Source of the DNA: a virus
DNA length: 30,897 nucleotides
IMG/VR virus record: IMGVR_UViG_3300042453_002189
Coordinates: 1-30,897 of that record
Direction: 5' to 3' (one strand)
Shown here: piece after piece, positions 30,871-30,897 of the stretch
Layout: every line of letters begins with the position of its first letter
Position numbering within the stretch: the first letter of the stretch is position 1
Notes under the pieces: generated by a model
What the model was told of the DNA's origin: nothing
What the model saw: only the letters and a program-made list of their open reading frames with translations
Databases searched by the model: none
Program-made: the position numbers and the translations under genes

Positions 30871-30897
30871 CGGAGAGGGTGGGATTCGAACCCACGG
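30871..30897 (-). tRNA. tRNA-Ser, 3' portion (gene runs out of the window)
   Basis: The reverse complement shows a T-arm with GGTTCGAATCC in a GTGGG/CCCAC stem, then the acceptor strand CCTCTCC and discriminator G, a combination expected for tRNA-Ser. CCA is not encoded; the next bases are CTC. The anticodon is outside the window. The 3' end faces the phage genes, the usual orientation for a tRNA used as a prophage attachment site. Confidence 0.75.

Noticed and set aside
1-30897. CRISPR array or insertion sequence
   Set aside because: No regularly spaced repeats and no transposase or terminal inverted repeats were seen; the only tandem repeats are coding Ala/Ser units and Lys/Ala codons.

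Overview
The window is the late (morphogenesis and lysis) half of a short-tailed, podovirus-type phage genome. It is probably a prophage, because it stops against the 3' end of a host-like tRNA gene. Every supported protein gene lies on the plus strand, packed end to end, often with 4-base ATGA stop/start overlaps. The sequence is GC-rich with local dips. Gene content (Bbp19-like protein, gp11/gp12-like tail tubular proteins, gp14-like core protein) resembles Bordetella phage BPP-1 and other distant T7-like phages, but no phage RNA polymerase, integrase, repressor or reverse transcriptase is present here. The envelope-targeting lysis genes suggest a Gram-negative host. Many starts lack a Shine-Dalgarno sequence, which would suit hosts such as Verrucomicrobiota or Bacteroidota, but the host cannot be fixed from this sequence.

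Layout. 1-1441: tail of the early region, with a truncated DnaC-like helicase loader, a coiled-coil protein with a cysteine cluster, and a small winged-helix protein. 1451-7015: DNA packaging and head assembly (TerS with a histone-like basic tail, TerL, two small proteins, portal, Bbp19-like protein, small protein, scaffold). 7016-8827: a 264-base hairpin-rich leader, the major capsid gene and a probable head-decoration gene, the last flanked by two strong GC hairpins. 8828-13127: tail tubular proteins A and B, the latter enlarged by chitin-binding-like units. 13124-26353: internal (ejected) virion proteins, namely a gp14-like membrane-associated protein, a 681-residue core protein ending in a GH24 lysozyme, and a 3,545-residue polyvalent protein. 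26358-29280: two tail-fibre genes, the second carrying a split SGNH/GDSL esterase. 29325-30810: lysis cassette of a holin-like protein, an alpha/beta hydrolase and an Amidase_3 endolysin. 30846-30897: terminator and 3' end of a tRNA-Ser on the minus strand.

The most striking object is the 3,545-residue protein. Its middle (residues about 1000-2440) is a string of effector-like modules: an unknown domain, a RadC/JAMM peptidase, an ADP-ribosyltransferase, a phosphoribosyltransferase and a second unknown domain. The modules are separated by near-identical F-S-[L/I]-G-R motifs and preceded by a zincin HExxH metallopeptidase. By its position in the virion-core operon it is probably packaged and injected with the DNA. 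I infer that it could be cut at these motifs to release several counter-defence enzymes. The tail fibre esterase, the carbohydrate-binding units in the nozzle and the virion lysozyme would handle the cell surface. The amidase, holin-like protein and hydrolase would open the cell at the end of infection.
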